DNA from: Helicobacter sp. 13S00477-4
Lineage (GTDB): Bacteria; Campylobacterota; Campylobacteria; Campylobacterales; Helicobacteraceae
Length of the DNA: 62,502 nucleotides
Direction of reading: 5' to 3'
NCBI RefSeq assembly: GCF_002272785.1
Contig: NZ_MLAS01000011.1
Span: 1 to 62,502 of the forward strand
A program made the position numbers and the translations under genes. The notes under the pieces were generated by a model. That model searched no databases and was not told the origin of the DNA. It worked only from the letters and a program-made list of their open reading frames with translations. Below, piece by piece: positions 36,402-47,308 of this stretch (the stretch's first letter is position 1; each line of letters opens with the position of its first letter).

Positions 36402-37504
36402 ACCCTTATAGCACTCAATCAATAGATGAAGATGACATCAAAGCTGTCACAAATGCTCTGCGTAGTCCTCAACTTACCCAAGGCAAAATAAACGAAGAGT
36501 TTGAATCAAAACTTTCAGAATACCTCAATATGAAGTATTGCTTGACATTCAATTCTGCTACTTCTGCTCTCTATGCTGCTTACAAAGCAATCGGATTATC
36601 CAAAAATGATGAAGCCATCACTTCACCCATAAGCTTTGTAGCTACTTCAAATATGCTCCTTGAATGTGGTGTTAAGCCTATATTCTGTGATGTTAAAAGA
36701 GATGGTAATATTAATGAAAAGCTTATATTACCTCTCATCACCCCTAAAACAAAAGCTATTGTTAGTGTCGATTATGCAGGCAATAGTATTGAAGCAGCAG
36801 TTATTAAAAATATATGTAAAAAGCATGATCTATTCTTCATCTCTGATAGTTCTCACTCTATTGGGGGCATCTATCAAGATCACAAGATTGGCACCCTTGC
36901 AGATATGAGTATTTTTAGCTTCCACGCTATCAAACCGATCACAACAGGTGAAGGCGGAGCAATTGTAACTAACGATACAGACTTGTATGAAAAAGCTAAA
37001 CTTATCCGATCTCATGGAGTAATAAAAAAAGATCTTTGGAATACTGATGTGAATAATAGCGGATTCAATTTCCGTATGACAGAGCTTCAAGCAGCACTTG
37101 GAATCTCTCAGCTCAAAAAGCTTGATATTTTTATAGGCATACGTGAAGAAATCGCACAAACTTATGATTTTATCTTCAAAAATAATCCTTATTTTTTCAC
37201 TCTACATCAAAATATACCACACAAAACAACCAATCACCTCTATCCAATCATACTATCACCTGAATTTTGGTGTATTAAAGAAAATATTTTTACTCAACTT
37301 CAAAAAGAGGGGTTGGGCGTACAAGTCCATTACAAACCTATTTATGAATTTAGTCTTTACAAAAAGCTTTTTGGTGATATAAAACTCAATAATGCCAATG
37401 ATTTCTATCGTGCAGAAATATCAATCCCCTGCCATCAAAAAATGACACTTGATGATGCCAAAAAGTGTGCAGGAAAAATCTTAAAAGTCTTTGAACAATC
37501 CTAA
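36398..37504 (+). CDS. pseC: UDP-4-amino-4,6-dideoxy-N-acetyl-beta-L-altrosamine transaminase
   Basis: 368-residue DegT/DnrJ/EryC1-type PLP aminotransferase of pseudaminic acid synthesis. Markers are LTFNSATSALYAAYKAIG, SPISFVATSNMLLE, DSSHSIGG, the PLP lysine in SFHAIKPITTGEGGAI, and GFNFRMTELQAALG. Pseudaminic acid decorates flagellin and is essential for filament assembly in Helicobacter and Campylobacter. Translationally coupled to the flagellin-like gene. Confidence 0.93.
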   Translation: MNPYSTQSIDEDDIKAVTNALRSPQLTQGKINEEFESKLSEYLNMKYCLTFNSATSALYAAYKAIGLSKNDEAITSPISFVATSNMLLECGVKPIFCDVKRDGNINEKLILPLITPKTKAIVSVDYAGNSIEAAVIKNICKKHDLFFISDSSHSIGGIYQDHKIGTLADMSIFSFHAIKPITTGEGGAIVTNDTDLYEKAKLIRSHGVIKKDLWNTDVNNSGFNFRMTELQAALGISQLKKLDIFIGIREEIAQTYDFIFKNNPYFFTLHQNIPHKTTNHLYPIILSPEFWCIKENIFTQLQKEGLGVQVHYKPIYEFSLYKKLFGDIKLNNANDFYRAEISIPCHQKMTLDDAKKCAGKILKVFEQS

Positions 37505-37585
37505 TAAATTAACATAAGTCATTTTCTATAACAAATTTAGAAAAATCAATATATCATCTTGGCTAGCAAAGGCAAAAACTAAACT

Positions 37586-38398
37586 TTAAAAAACATAGGA
37601 AATAAAAGCATAAAATCTTTCATAATTAACATTATAAAGGTCTCTACCACGAGCTTTTGTAATGCTGTTATCCTCTAATCCTTCTGCTATTGCTTGAGCA
37701 TCAAAATTTGTCTGATTGAGTCGATTGGTCATATTACCCCTGACATAACGTAGACCTATATTGACAACATTGCTGATTTTATACCCTAACCCACCACCAT
37801 AAATAATACCATCATATTGTGTTGAAACGGTAGGATTCTCGCCTTGTCCTGCATTATAATAAGTATCTTTCATGAAAAGCCAAGTATATCCACCAAGTCC
37901 TAAGATATAAAATCCCTTGTATTCCAATCCCATTATTAAAGGTAGCTGAACACCAAAACCTGCAACACCCTTAGTTTCTTCACGTTCTAAAAATCGATGA
38001 TCATCTAAAATATTTGATCTTCCTTTAGTCATCAGATAAATAGGTACAGTTATCTCTGTACCAACTATAAAATTCATCCCCCCTAAAAGAGACTCTATTG
38101 TACGTATATAAGTACTATAGCCCAAATCAACTGAGACATATTGTGATTTACCCAATATGGTATAAGAGCTACCCACACTTCCTTCATTAAAAAGATACCA
38201 TCTCCTAACAGAGCCTGTACCTTTAGTACCATCAACAATAGAACCTTTAGTAAAATTACCCAAAATAAGATTACGTTTCTGTTGGACTGTTTTTATAGTC
38301 GGTCTTGTGCTTTGATTCTTTTTTGTTGTATTTGTAGCAGCATCAATAGTCGATAAAAATAACAAAACCCCTAATAAAATAAAAAATAGCTTTTTCAT
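37586..38398 (-). CDS. Outer-membrane beta-barrel protein, unknown function
   Basis: 270 residues from the ATG at 38396-38398, which has GGAG 7 nt upstream. Signal peptide (LFFILLGVLLFLSTIDA), a Thr/Lys-rich linker (about 22-45), then strand-rich sequence (YVSVDLGYSTYIRT, FYILGLGGYTWLFM, IIYGGGLGYKISN, VVNIGLRYVRG) ending in YAFISYVF with the terminal Phe of BAM substrates. No specific family recognised. It is convergent with pseC and divergent from addA. Confidence 0.75.
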   Translation of the reverse strand: MKKLFFILLGVLLFLSTIDAATNTTKKNQSTRPTIKTVQQKRNLILGNFTKGSIVDGTKGTGSVRRWYLFNEGSVGSSYTILGKSQYVSVDLGYSTYIRTIESLLGGMNFIVGTEITVPIYLMTKGRSNILDDHRFLEREETKGVAGFGVQLPLIMGLEYKGFYILGLGGYTWLFMKDTYYNAGQGENPTVSTQYDGIIYGGGLGYKISNVVNIGLRYVRGNMTNRLNQTNFDAQAIAEGLEDNSITKARGRDLYNVNYERFYAFISYVF

Positions 38399-38501
38399 TT
38401 GAATCTCCACATCAAAATTTTTATAACAAAAATCTACTCAATATATCGGCAAAAATTTTGCTATATTTAACAAAATCAATTCATATTAAGGTTTAATAAA
38501 A

Positions 38502-41234
38502 ATGGACTCCAAACAATGGCTTGCCTTAAAGGCTTCTGCAGGCAGTGGAAAAACTTTTTCCCTAGCAATGCGTTATATCAGTTTGCTTTTGAATGGGGCT
38601 AATCCTAACGAAATCCTTACCCTCACTTTCACCAAAAAAGCAGCAACAGAGATGAAAAAAAGGATACACGACAATCTCTTTTCATTAAAAGAAAATAAAA
38701 ATGCCCAAAACCTTATTGATGAACTAAAAAAAGAATACAACATTGATGTCCAAGAGATTGAAAAAAATATTCCTCTGATTTATCAGAGATTTTTGAGTGC
38801 GAATGTAAAAATAATGACTATTGATTCTTTTTTACAATCTATTTTAAAGAAATTTTGCTGGCACGCTGGGGTCAAGCATAATTTTGAAGTGGAATTTGAT
38901 GATAAAGACAAGAATTATGAAACATTTCTATCCTCTTTAATTCAAGTAGAATTTTCAGAATTTTCAGAATTTTGCATCAAACAAAATATCCAACCAAAAA
39001 CCCTATTTGAGCTACTGGATAAAATGAATACTGAAAATTTTGATCCAAAAGACTACATGATAGAGACACCTAAAAATATATTTTTTGAAGAAATTTTGCA
39101 AATAGCACAAAAAATACAAAATGTTATTTTGAAAGAAAAAAATGCTTCAAATAGTGCAAAAAAAACTATTAAGATAGAAGAATACAAAAACTTCAATACC
39201 TTTATAAAAACTTCACTCACTTGGCTTGAAAAGGGAAATGATTTTTTCTACTTTAAAGCACTTAATCTTTCTTGCTTAGAACAAGATTTTGAAACTTTAA
39301 GAGAGCTTGTAAGACAATGTTACCAATACCGTGAATCCCTTATACTCTCAAAAATCTCTGATTTTCTAAAACTATATAAAAAAAGTAAGGCAAAACTCAC
39401 TAATAATACCCTGAATTTTCAAGATATCACGCTCAAAACCTATGAATTGTTACAAAATCATTTTGAAAGAGATTTTTTCTACTTCCGTCTTGATGATAAA
39501 ATCACTCATATTCTAATTGATGAATTTCAAGATACTAGCATTATCCAATACAAAATCCTAAAACCCATCATAGATGAAATCTACTCTGGAGAGGGTCGAT
39601 TTGAACAACGAAGCATATTTTTTGTCGGCGATACCAAGCAAAGTATTTATAGATTTCGTGGTAGCAACCCTGCCCTTTTTGATATTGCTTCCAAAAATAT
39701 AACAAAAAAAAATCTACAATACAATTATCGTAGTAATAAAAATATTATTGATTATGTGAATAAAATTTTTGATTCCAAAATTGAGGGTTATACACCTCAA
39801 AATTTCCCCAACAAAAACACATCTTATGATGGATTTGTCAAAATATGCACACCAAATGAAGATATTTATGCTTATATTTGGGATAATTTGGATTTGCTGA
39901 TACAAAATAATATTGCTTTGGAAGACATTGTTATTTTATGTTTTAAAAATGAAGATGGATTGAATATCAAAAATTATCTTTTGAGTAAAAATCCAAACCT
40001 CCCAATCATTACTAAAACCAATAAAAAACTAATAGAACAAAATGAATCAAAAATCATCATTCATTCAATTGATTATTCAAAAACAAAATCAGAATTCTAC
40101 AAAAAATCTGCCTTAAAACTTGCAGGATTATCATACAATACTGATATTCAAATGCCCATTGCAAAGGATTTTTCTACACCACAAGAATTTATCCTAAAAA
40201 TAATGGAAACTTTTAATCTTTATAGTGAAGCTGCACAAAAAATGCTTGAAATCTCTTGTGATTATAATGATTTAGATGAGTTTTACAATACTATTGGCAG
40301 GCTTGAAAATGACTTTGCTCTAGAGTTCAGAAAAGGTCTTCAAATAATGACTATTCATAATTCTAAAGGACTTGAATTCCCTTATGTTATCCTTTGTGAT
40401 AGAATGAGTGGGGAACCAAACAATAAAGATAAGCTTATCTTTGATTATGATGGTATTGAACTTAAAAAAATCTTTTATAAACAAAACAATAGAGAACTTT
40501 TTGATACACAATACAAACTAGCCAAAGAAAAAGAAAATCAAGCGAGAGAAAAAGAAGAAAAAAATGTCTTGTATGTAGCCTTTACTCGTGGAATAGAAGG
40601 ACTCATTATTATTCAAAAAGAATCTAAAAGTGCATTCAAAATTCTTGATCTAAAAACTGAAGAGATTGGCTCTATAAAAAATCAAAAAAAATCAAAAAAT
40701 CAAAAAATCAAACCCAAGCCTATCATCATTGAACAAAAAAATTTTGGTAGACAAGTTGGATTCATCAAACAAGAAGAAAACCCTCAGCAATATAGCTCAG
40801 CAGATATTGTTTTTGGTCAGGCTTTACACAAAGCACTTGAATGCGATTTGGGTTACAATATCACTGAAGAAAAAATTTTTAATATCCTTACAAACGAATA
40901 TGGCTATTTTCTGCCTCAAAAAAATATCCAATATATCCTGCACTTGATAGAAAAACTCAAAAAAAATGAAATGTTTAAATCAATCATCAGTGAAGCTTTG
41001 ATAAAATCAGAAATATCGTATTTGGATAATGGTAGCTTAAATCGTATAGATGCGATGTTGCTAAATACGAATAATAGAATGTTCATTTTAGATTATAAAA
41101 GTGGGATTAAAAATCAAGATAAACATAAAGAGCAAGTCAAAAAATATCTTGAATTTACCAAAACTCAATGGGAAAATATTGAAGCCTATATTTTATATGT
41201 CCGTGAAAAAATAGAATTCATACCTATACTATAA
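38502..41234 (+). CDS. addA: AddA-type ATP-dependent helicase/nuclease
   Basis: 910-residue UvrD/RecB-like protein. Walker A is [13 protein letters not shown] (about 10-22); motif II is [11 protein letters not shown]; further motifs are [30 protein letters not shown] and LYVAFTRG. The C-terminal nuclease has RIDAMLL and FILDYKSG, the PD-(D/E)XK active site. With AddB it processes DNA double-strand ends for recombination. Located before nhaA as in H. pylori (HP1553-HP1552). Two short in-gene repeats, a 9-bp unit near 38949 and an A-rich 8-bp unit near 40690, are noted. Confidence 0.9.
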   Translation: MDSKQWLALKASAGSGKTFSLAMRYISLLLNGANPNEILTLTFTKKAATEMKKRIHDNLFSLKENKNAQNLIDELKKEYNIDVQEIEKNIPLIYQRFLSANVKIMTIDSFLQSILKKFCWHAGVKHNFEVEFDDKDKNYETFLSSLIQVEFSEFSEFCIKQNIQPKTLFELLDKMNTENFDPKDYMIETPKNIFFEEILQIAQKIQNVILKEKNASNSAKKTIKIEEYKNFNTFIKTSLTWLEKGNDFFYFKALNLSCLEQDFETLRELVRQCYQYRESLILSKISDFLKLYKKSKAKLTNNTLNFQDITLKTYELLQNHFERDFFYFRLDDKITHILIDEFQDTSIIQYKILKPIIDEIYSGEGRFEQRSIFFVGDTKQSIYRFRGSNPALFDIASKNITKKNLQYNYRSNKNIIDYVNKIFDSKIEGYTPQNFPNKNTSYDGFVKICTPNEDIYAYIWDNLDLLIQNNIALEDIVILCFKNEDGLNIKNYLLSKNPNLPIITKTNKKLIEQNESKIIIHSIDYSKTKSEFYKKSALKLAGLSYNTDIQMPIAKDFSTPQEFILKIMETFNLYSEAAQKMLEISCDYNDLDEFYNTIGRLENDFALEFRKGLQIMTIHNSKGLEFPYVILCDRMSGEPNNKDKLIFDYDGIELKKIFYKQNNRELFDTQYKLAKEKENQAREKEEKNVLYVAFTRGIEGLIIIQKESKSAFKILDLKTEEIGSIKNQKKSKNQKIKPKPIIIEQKNFGRQVGFIKQEENPQQYSSADIVFGQALHKALECDLGYNITEEKIFNILTNEYGYFLPQKNIQYILHLIEKLKKNEMFKSIISEALIKSEISYLDNGSLNRIDAMLLNTNNRMFILDYKSGIKNQDKHKEQVKKYLEFTKTQWENIEAYILYVREKIEFIPIL

Positions 41235-41257
41235 AAGTATATTTTTTGAGGGAAGCA

Positions 41258-42736
41258 ATGGAAAAAGTATTGAGAGTAATAAAAGAAGAACAAAAGCCTC
41301 AAAATTCTGGCTCCTATGTTAAAGATAGGCTACAAAAAGGTCTGCATACTTTCATCAGCCACGAATCTTTTGGTGGTTTATTGTTATTTTTCTGTGTAGT
41401 GATTGCCTTATTGATAGCTAATTCAAAATTTTCAAATATTTATTTTGGAATTTGGCAAATGGAGTTTGGAGGATTCATTGCAAATAAATCTGGTGGTATC
41501 ACCTTATTGAATTTTATCAATGATGTTTTGATGTCTTTTTTCTTTTTGATGGTAGGCTTAGAAATGAAACGGGAAGTTCTTTATGGAGAACTTGCAGGTT
41601 TTAAAAAAGTAGGGTTTTCAATATTTGGAGCACTTGGAGGTATTATCATCCCTATTGTTATCTATATTTATTTCAACCACAATACTCCATCAGAACATGG
41701 ATTTGGTGTGGCAATGAGTACAGATACTGCTTTTGCACTTGGGGTAATTCTCCTTTTAGGTAAAAGAGTACCCTCTATCATTAAAATCTTCTTAGTAACC
41801 CTTGCAGTAGCTGATGATTTGGGAGCTATCAGTGTGATAGCATTCTTTTATACTAATACATTACATATTGAATGGTTATATATCTCTTTGGGGCTTATTT
41901 GTGTCCTCATCTATCTGAATTATACAGATACAAAATACCTTTGGAGTTATTTAGGAGTAGGTATATTGCTATGGATAGCTATTCACAATAGTGGTATCCA
42001 CGCTACTGTAGCTGCAGTCATTTTAGCATTAGCCATCCCAGGAAGGTCAAAAATCACTAAAACTTACTTCATCAATATGATGGAAGAATGGAATAAAATC
42101 AATTTTATGACCAATAATGGTAAAGATATCCATACACATCAAGACGAGGAAAAAATAGGATTTTTTGCATCATCTTGGAAAAATATCAAAAATTTCATCA
42201 CTTCAAGTGAAAATACTGAAAAAAAAGTAGATATGGAAAAAATCAGTAAACAAGTTCATATGCTTGATACTATTGCTAAATATTCCAAATATGCTCAAAA
42301 TCCATTGATACGTATTGAAGTAGCCCTACAACCATTATGTGCCTATTTTATAGTGCCATTATTTGCCTTTGCAAATGCAGGGGTTAGCATAAACTCGCAG
42401 GTAGAATTTGACATTGATGGCATCTTTTGGGGAACAGTGTTAGGGCTAGTAGTCGGAAAACCTATTGGGATTGTACTTTTTACTTATTTGAGTGAAAAAA
42501 TCAATCTATCTATCCGTCCAAAAGGTCTAACTTATGCACATATTCTAGCAGTAGGTTCTTTAGCTGGGATTGGTTTTACAATGTCAATGTTTGTTGCCAA
42601 CCTTGCTTATTCTAGTCCCGCAAGTGTTGATGTGTCGAAAATTTCTATATTATTTGCCTCTTTGATTTCAATTATTTTAGGGATCATATTAATGATACTG
42701 AGCACACGATCAAATAAAAGGATAATGGATGAATAA
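41258..42736 (+). CDS. nhaA: Na+/H+ antiporter NhaA, first copy (long form)
   Basis: 492 residues from the ATG at 41258, with GAGGGAAG upstream; an in-frame TTG 12 bp earlier is the other option. About 11-12 membrane helices with the ion-binding [10 protein letters not shown] and the helix motifs [11 protein letters not shown] and [14 protein letters not shown] cytoplasmic insert of about 70 residues (around residues 270-350) makes it longer than the second copy. It exports Na+ in exchange for H+. Tandem with a second nhaA, overlapping by 8 nt. Confidence 0.95.
   Translation: MEKVLRVIKEEQKPQNSGSYVKDRLQKGLHTFISHESFGGLLLFFCVVIALLIANSKFSNIYFGIWQMEFGGFIANKSGGITLLNFINDVLMSFFFLMVGLEMKREVLYGELAGFKKVGFSIFGALGGIIIPIVIYIYFNHNTPSEHGFGVAMSTDTAFALGVILLLGKRVPSIIKIFLVTLAVADDLGAISVIAFFYTNTLHIEWLYISLGLICVLIYLNYTDTKYLWSYLGVGILLWIAIHNSGIHATVAAVILALAIPGRSKITKTYFINMMEEWNKINFMTNNGKDIHTHQDEEKIGFFASSWKNIKNFITSSENTEKKVDMEKISKQVHMLDTIAKYSKYAQNPLIRIEVALQPLCAYFIVPLFAFANAGVSINSQVEFDIDGIFWGTVLGLVVGKPIGIVLFTYLSEKINLSIRPKGLTYAHILAVGSLAGIGFTMSMFVANLAYSSPASVDVSKISILFASLISIILGIILMILSTRSNKRIMDE
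41787..41829 (+). repeat. 43-bp repeat, copy 1 (nhaA first copy)
   Basis: Identical to 43219-43261. It covers the codons for [14 protein letters not shown], the ion-binding site. The flanking DNA diverges, including silent positions. Confidence 0.9.
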
Positions 42737-44045
42737 ATTTGAAAAACCTCTTCAAACAAGCCTTATAAATGTCTTTTTAAGTTTCATCAAAAGCGAATCT
42801 TTTGGAGGGATTTTTTTGTTTATCAGTGCTGTTTTAGCTATGGTTATAGCTAACTCTACATTAAACTCGTATTATTTTGATTTTTGGCATACAGAATTTG
42901 GATTCCAATTTGGAGAACATTTTGTCGGTTTTTCTATTCATCATTGGATTAATGATGTCTTGATGGCATTGTTTTTTTTGATGGTAGGCTTAGAAATCAA
43001 ACGTGAAATCTTATTTGGAGAACTTGCAGGATTTAAAAAAGCTGCTTTTCCTGCTATAGCAGCACTTGGTGGCATGATAGCACCAGGTTTGATTTATTAT
43101 TTATTGAATGCGGGGAGTGAATCTTCTCATGGTTTTGGTATTCCAATGGCCACAGATATTGCCTTTGCATTAGGAGTCATAATGCTTTTAGGCAAAAGGG
43201 TACCCATAGCCTTAAAAGTCTTCTTAGTAACCCTTGCAGTAGCTGATGATTTGGGAGCTATTATAATAATAGCTGTTTTTTATACTACAGGCTTAAAACT
43301 CCTATGGTTATTATGTGCTATAGGTGTTGTGATGATTTTGATACTTTTAAATAAAATGAATATAAAAAATCTTATCCCTTATATGGTTCTTGGGGTATTG
43401 CTTTGGTTTACTATCCACAATAGTGGTATCCACGCCACTATAGCTGCGGTCATTTTAGCTTTCTGTATCCCAATTTCTCCAAAAAAACAAAGTAAAGATT
43501 TTTCAAATCTCATCAAGACACTAGGAGAATCCTTTCAATCCAAAACCACCAAAGAACAATATCCTACTGAAGAAGAAATCCATACTATAAAAAAGAAACT
43601 CAAAACCATACAAAGCCCTTTAGGTAAACTAGAGCATACTCTACAACCATGGTGTGCGTATTTTATAATGCCTTTATTCGCATTTGCTAACGCAGGAGTA
43701 AATATTGGTGGCGATATCAATTTTAACATTGATCATATCCTTTTGGGTGTAGTTTTAGGTCTGGTTATAGGTAAGCCATTAGGTATTTTTATCATCACAT
43801 TCCTTTGTGAAAAAATAGGAATCGCCACTAGACCCAAAGGGATAAATTGGGGTCATATTTTAGGAGCTGGGATGTTAGCAGGAATTGGTTTCACAATGTC
43901 AATGTTTGTCTCTAACCTTGCATTTTCACATCCTGAATCTATGGAAGTATCTAAAATAGCAATCTTAGGTGGTTCACTTATTTCAGGAATGATTGGAGTT
44001 GTTTATTTAATATTCCTATCAAAAATAAATCCTAAAGAAAAATAA
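42729..44045 (+). CDS. nhaA: Na+/H+ antiporter NhaA, second copy
   Basis: 438 residues, the length of H. pylori Nha[22 protein letters not shown] and [13 protein letters not shown] are conserved. It starts inside the end of the first copy. Long identical DNA stretches shared with the first gene (for example 43 bp over the ADDLGA region) suggest gene conversion or a fairly recent duplication. Confidence 0.95.
   Translation: MNKFEKPLQTSLINVFLSFIKSESFGGIFLFISAVLAMVIANSTLNSYYFDFWHTEFGFQFGEHFVGFSIHHWINDVLMALFFLMVGLEIKREILFGELAGFKKAAFPAIAALGGMIAPGLIYYLLNAGSESSHGFGIPMATDIAFALGVIMLLGKRVPIALKVFLVTLAVADDLGAIIIIAVFYTTGLKLLWLLCAIGVVMILILLNKMNIKNLIPYMVLGVLLWFTIHNSGIHATIAAVILAFCIPISPKKQSKDFSNLIKTLGESFQSKTTKEQYPTEEEIHTIKKKLKTIQSPLGKLEHTLQPWCAYFIMPLFAFANAGVNIGGDINFNIDHILLGVVLGLVIGKPLGIFIITFLCEKIGIATRPKGINWGHILGAGMLAGIGFTMSMFVSNLAFSHPESMEVSKIAILGGSLISGMIGVVYLIFLSKINPKEK
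43219..43261 (+). repeat. 43-bp repeat, copy 2 (nhaA second copy)
   Basis: Identical to 41787-41829. A direct repeat 1432 bp away that could recombine to fuse the two antiporter genes. Confidence 0.9.
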
Positions 44046-44098
44046 ATAAAACAAATGTTAGAATACCGCTTAATTTTTCTAACAATGAAAGGATGTTT

Positions 44099-44383
44099 AT
44101 GCAAAACTACAAAGAACTCTTGACTTCAATATTGCCTTTGATTGTGCTATTTGCAATTTTTTATTTTTTTATTATCCGACCTCAAAGAGTCCAACAAAAA
44201 AAACACAAAGAAATGCTTAGCAATCTACAAAAAGGTGATAAAATAGTCGCTCAAGGTGGGTTTATATGCGAGGTAATCAAACCTGAAGAAACTTTTTTCA
44301 GTGTCAAACTTAATGATGAAACAATAGTAAAATTAGCTAAAGAATATGTAGCTTATAAACTTGATGACATGAATTCAAAATGA
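44099..44383 (+). CDS. yajC: Preprotein translocase subunit YajC
   Basis: 94 residues from the ATG at 44099, with AAAGG 6 nt upstream; an ATG two codons earlier touches that site. One membrane helix ([16 protein letters not shown]) with the YajC signature [16 protein letters not shown], then a small basic domain. Part of the SecDF-YajC complex; secD starts within its stop (ATGA). Confidence 0.93.
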   Translation: MQNYKELLTSILPLIVLFAIFYFFIIRPQRVQQKKHKEMLSNLQKGDKIVAQGGFICEVIKPEETFFSVKLNDETIVKLAKEYVAYKLDDMNSK

Positions 44384-45972
44384 TTTTTATGAGGCAAATT
44401 TTTAATCCTAGGTTGATAGTTTTTCTGATTGCTATTATCTTTGGGATTGCTTTATCTGTCCCCTCTATTTTCCATACAAAAGGACCACAAATTACCTTAG
44501 GACTTGATCTTCAGGGTGGTCTTAATCTACTTTTGGGAGTCAAAACCCAAGAAGCTATCAAAACCAAATACTCTTCTGTCGCTTCTTCAGTAAACTATGA
44601 AGCAAAACAAGCAAATATCTTGCTAAATAATATACATTCTAATGAAACTGGTGTGAGTTTTGATCTGATTGATGCAGATGAATCTGGGAGTCTTTCAAAT
44701 ATTTTAAATAAATTCAATGGAATTAAAATAGACTCCAACAATCAACACTACACTATTACTCTAACCCCTACAGAAGAAGATACTATCAAAAAAAATGCTA
44801 TATCACAGGCAATCTCAACAATCCGAAACCGACTTGATCAGTTTGGCTTGAGCGAACCTAGCGTAACCCAACAGGGGAAAGATGATATTTTAGTTCAACT
44901 ACCCGGAATCAAAACTCCCCAAGAAGAAGGAAGAGCTAGGGAACTCATCTCAAAATCTGCACACCTCCAAATGATGGCTGTCGATGAAGAAAGGAATAGT
45001 CGAGTAGACACTATGAGTGAACTTGAAGCACAAAAATATGGGGATGTGATCCTTCCTTTTTCTGACTCTTCAGGAGAAAGAGGGAATAAAATCCTCCTCA
45101 AAGCTATCCCTATACTAGATGGAAATATGCTAACAGATGCGAGAGTCGTTTATGATCAAAACCATCAACCAGTAGTAAGCTTTACACTCGATTCTCAAGG
45201 TGCTAGAATCTTTGGGGATTTTTCAGGAGCAAATATCAATAAGAGGATGGCAATTGTTTTAGATGGAAAAGTCTATTCAGCCCCTGTCATTCGAGAACGA
45301 ATTGGCGGTGGAAGTGGTCAGATTAGCGGTGGATTTAATGTTGAACAGGCAAGTGATCTGGCTATCACATTAAGGAGTGGTGCACTCCCTGCACCTATAC
45401 AAGTCTTGGAAAAAAGAAGTGTCGGACCAAGTCTTGGTCAAGACAGTATCAAAGCTTCAATGATAGCTCTCATAAGTGGGTTTATTTTGGTCGTAGGTTT
45501 TATGATTGTGTATTATTCAATGGCAGGTGTAATTGCCTCTATCGCACTTATTGTAAATCTATTATTGATCATTGCAGTGATGGCAATTTTTGGTGCGACC
45601 CTTACCCTACCAGGCATGGCTGGAATTGTGCTGACAGTAGGCATTGCAGTTGATGCTAATATCATTATCAATGAACGGATTAGAGAAGTGCTAAGAGCAG
45701 GAGAAAATATTACTAGAGCTATCCATTTAGGATATATCAATGCCTCTAGAGCTATTTTTGATTCTAATATCACTTCTCTGATTGCCTCCATTTTACTTTA
45801 TGTCTATGGAACAGGAGCTATCAAAGGCTTTGCTATCACTACTGGTATTGGCATCATTGCTTCAATCATCACTGCTATCATTGGAACACAAGGTTTTTAT
45901 CTTGCCATTCTTCCTAAAATTGCTAAAACAAAGCATTTTTATTTTTGGTTTGGCATAAATAAAAAGGATTAA
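44380..45972 (+). CDS. secD: Protein translocase subunit SecD
   Basis: 530 residues. N-terminal helix, [14 protein letters not shown], a large periplasmic domain (P1), then five membrane helices with the conserved [16 protein letters not shown]. It uses the proton gradient to help pull secreted proteins across the inner membrane. Followed 2 bp later by secF. Confidence 0.96.
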   Translation: MIFMRQIFNPRLIVFLIAIIFGIALSVPSIFHTKGPQITLGLDLQGGLNLLLGVKTQEAIKTKYSSVASSVNYEAKQANILLNNIHSNETGVSFDLIDADESGSLSNILNKFNGIKIDSNNQHYTITLTPTEEDTIKKNAISQAISTIRNRLDQFGLSEPSVTQQGKDDILVQLPGIKTPQEEGRARELISKSAHLQMMAVDEERNSRVDTMSELEAQKYGDVILPFSDSSGERGNKILLKAIPILDGNMLTDARVVYDQNHQPVVSFTLDSQGARIFGDFSGANINKRMAIVLDGKVYSAPVIRERIGGGSGQISGGFNVEQASDLAITLRSGALPAPIQVLEKRSVGPSLGQDSIKASMIALISGFILVVGFMIVYYSMAGVIASIALIVNLLLIIAVMAIFGATLTLPGMAGIVLTVGIAVDANIIINERIREVLRAGENITRAIHLGYINASRAIFDSNITSLIASILLYVYGTGAIKGFAITTGIGIIASIITAIIGTQGFYLAILPKIAKTKHFYFWFGINKKD

Positions 45973-45974
45973 AA

Positions 45975-46946
45975 ATGGAAATCTTTAAAAAAGTCAAGAT
46001 TTTTGATTTTGTGCACTATTCCAAATATGGACTTATCCTATCTATTTTTTTGACTATTGGCGCCTTTATATTACTTATAACAAAAGGATTTACGCCTGGT
46101 ATAGATTTTGCTGGAGGTAGCTCTGCTCAAATCAAATATGAACAACCTGCCCCAATTGAAAAAATCCGTGAATTGCTTGAAAAAGATACTCAATTCAAAG
46201 GAGTACAAGTCAGTGAATTTGGTTCAAAAGAAGAAGTCCTAATTAGAATACCCTATACACCAACAAGTGCAGAAAAAAATCTAAGCCCAATCATCAGCAA
46301 CCTTCTTCAATCAACTGGAAAATTCGAAATCCGAAAACTTGATACAGTAGGACCAAAAGTAGGGAATGAACTCAAACAAAAAGGTATCCTATCTCTTATA
46401 TTAGCAACAATAGCAATGATGCTTTATGTAAGTTTCCGCTATGAATGGAGATTTGCACTTGCAGGCATTGTTGCTTTAGTCCATGATGTCATCATCACAG
46501 CAGCTTCTGTTATTATATTTGATATTGATCTTAATTTGGAAGTGATTGCTGCATTGCTAACCTTACTGGGATATTCTATCAATGATACTATCATTGTTTT
46601 TGATCGCATCAGAGAAAAAATGCTCATCACACGCAATAACAACATTCAAGAAGTTATCAATGAAGCTATTTCAAGCACACTTTCACGAACATTATTGACT
46701 TCTCTGACAGTATTTTTTGTAGTTTTAACACTTTATATTTTTGGTGGAGAAATTATCATTGGATTTTCATTACCAATGCTTGTAGGTGTTATATTTGGGA
46801 CTTATAGTTCAATGTTTGTGGCTCCAAAATTAGCAATTATTTTTGGATTCAGTATTGAAAAATACCACGCCAAAGAAATCAAAAAAGCTAAAAAAGCTCA
46901 AGAAAAAAAACAACTACGACAGATGTATGAAAATGGTCGAGTTTAA
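45975..46946 (+). CDS. secF: Protein translocase subunit SecF
   Basis: 323 residues. PGIDFAGGSSAQIKYE at the first periplasmic loop, SFRYEWRFALAGIVALVHD, and GYSINDTIIVFDRIRE are SecF hallmarks; six membrane helices. The C terminus is a Lys/Ala-rich tail. Partner of SecD. Confidence 0.96.
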   Translation: MEIFKKVKIFDFVHYSKYGLILSIFLTIGAFILLITKGFTPGIDFAGGSSAQIKYEQPAPIEKIRELLEKDTQFKGVQVSEFGSKEEVLIRIPYTPTSAEKNLSPIISNLLQSTGKFEIRKLDTVGPKVGNELKQKGILSLILATIAMMLYVSFRYEWRFALAGIVALVHDVIITAASVIIFDIDLNLEVIAALLTLLGYSINDTIIVFDRIREKMLITRNNNIQEVINEAISSTLSRTLLTSLTVFFVVLTLYIFGGEIIIGFSLPMLVGVIFGTYSSMFVAPKLAIIFGFSIEKYHAKEIKKAKKAQEKKQLRQMYENGRV

Positions 46947-46957
46947 GGAGAAAGAAT

Positions 46958-47299
46958 ATGGATTGGGGTAAGGTAATTTTTATTTTCTTTAGTCTTGGTA
47001 GTTTAACTTCTACTGCAGGATTTTTATGGGATCCTAATCTTGTGATTTTATTCATTGCACTTGCTTTAAATCTAATCTCAACGACACTCAAAATCGGTGT
47101 AAAAAAACAACTTGCTTCTGAACTTTTAGCCAGTTCGCTAGTGGCTGATTTTCACCTAATACCTGCTTTTTTCTTTTTGCAAGTTTTGGGGAATTTAAAT
47201 GTTACTTATGTACTCATCATTGGTGCTTTGATTGCTAATATTTTCTCTATCGCACTTTTGTTAATAGAGAGTGCTAAAACAAACGATGCGGATTATTAG
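46958..47299 (+). CDS. Conserved integral membrane protein
   Basis: 113 residues with AAGGAG ribosome site and three to four membrane helices (about 5-20, 27-42, 65-80, 83-103). No catalytic motif. It sits between secF and leuS, the place of HP1548 in H. pylori, so it is conserved in the genus. Function unknown. Confidence 0.8.
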   Translation: MDWGKVIFIFFSLGSLTSTAGFLWDPNLVILFIALALNLISTTLKIGVKKQLASELLASSLVADFHLIPAFFFLQVLGNLNVTYVLIIGALIANIFSIALLLIESAKTNDADY

Positions 47300-47308
47300 G
47301 AAACAAAT

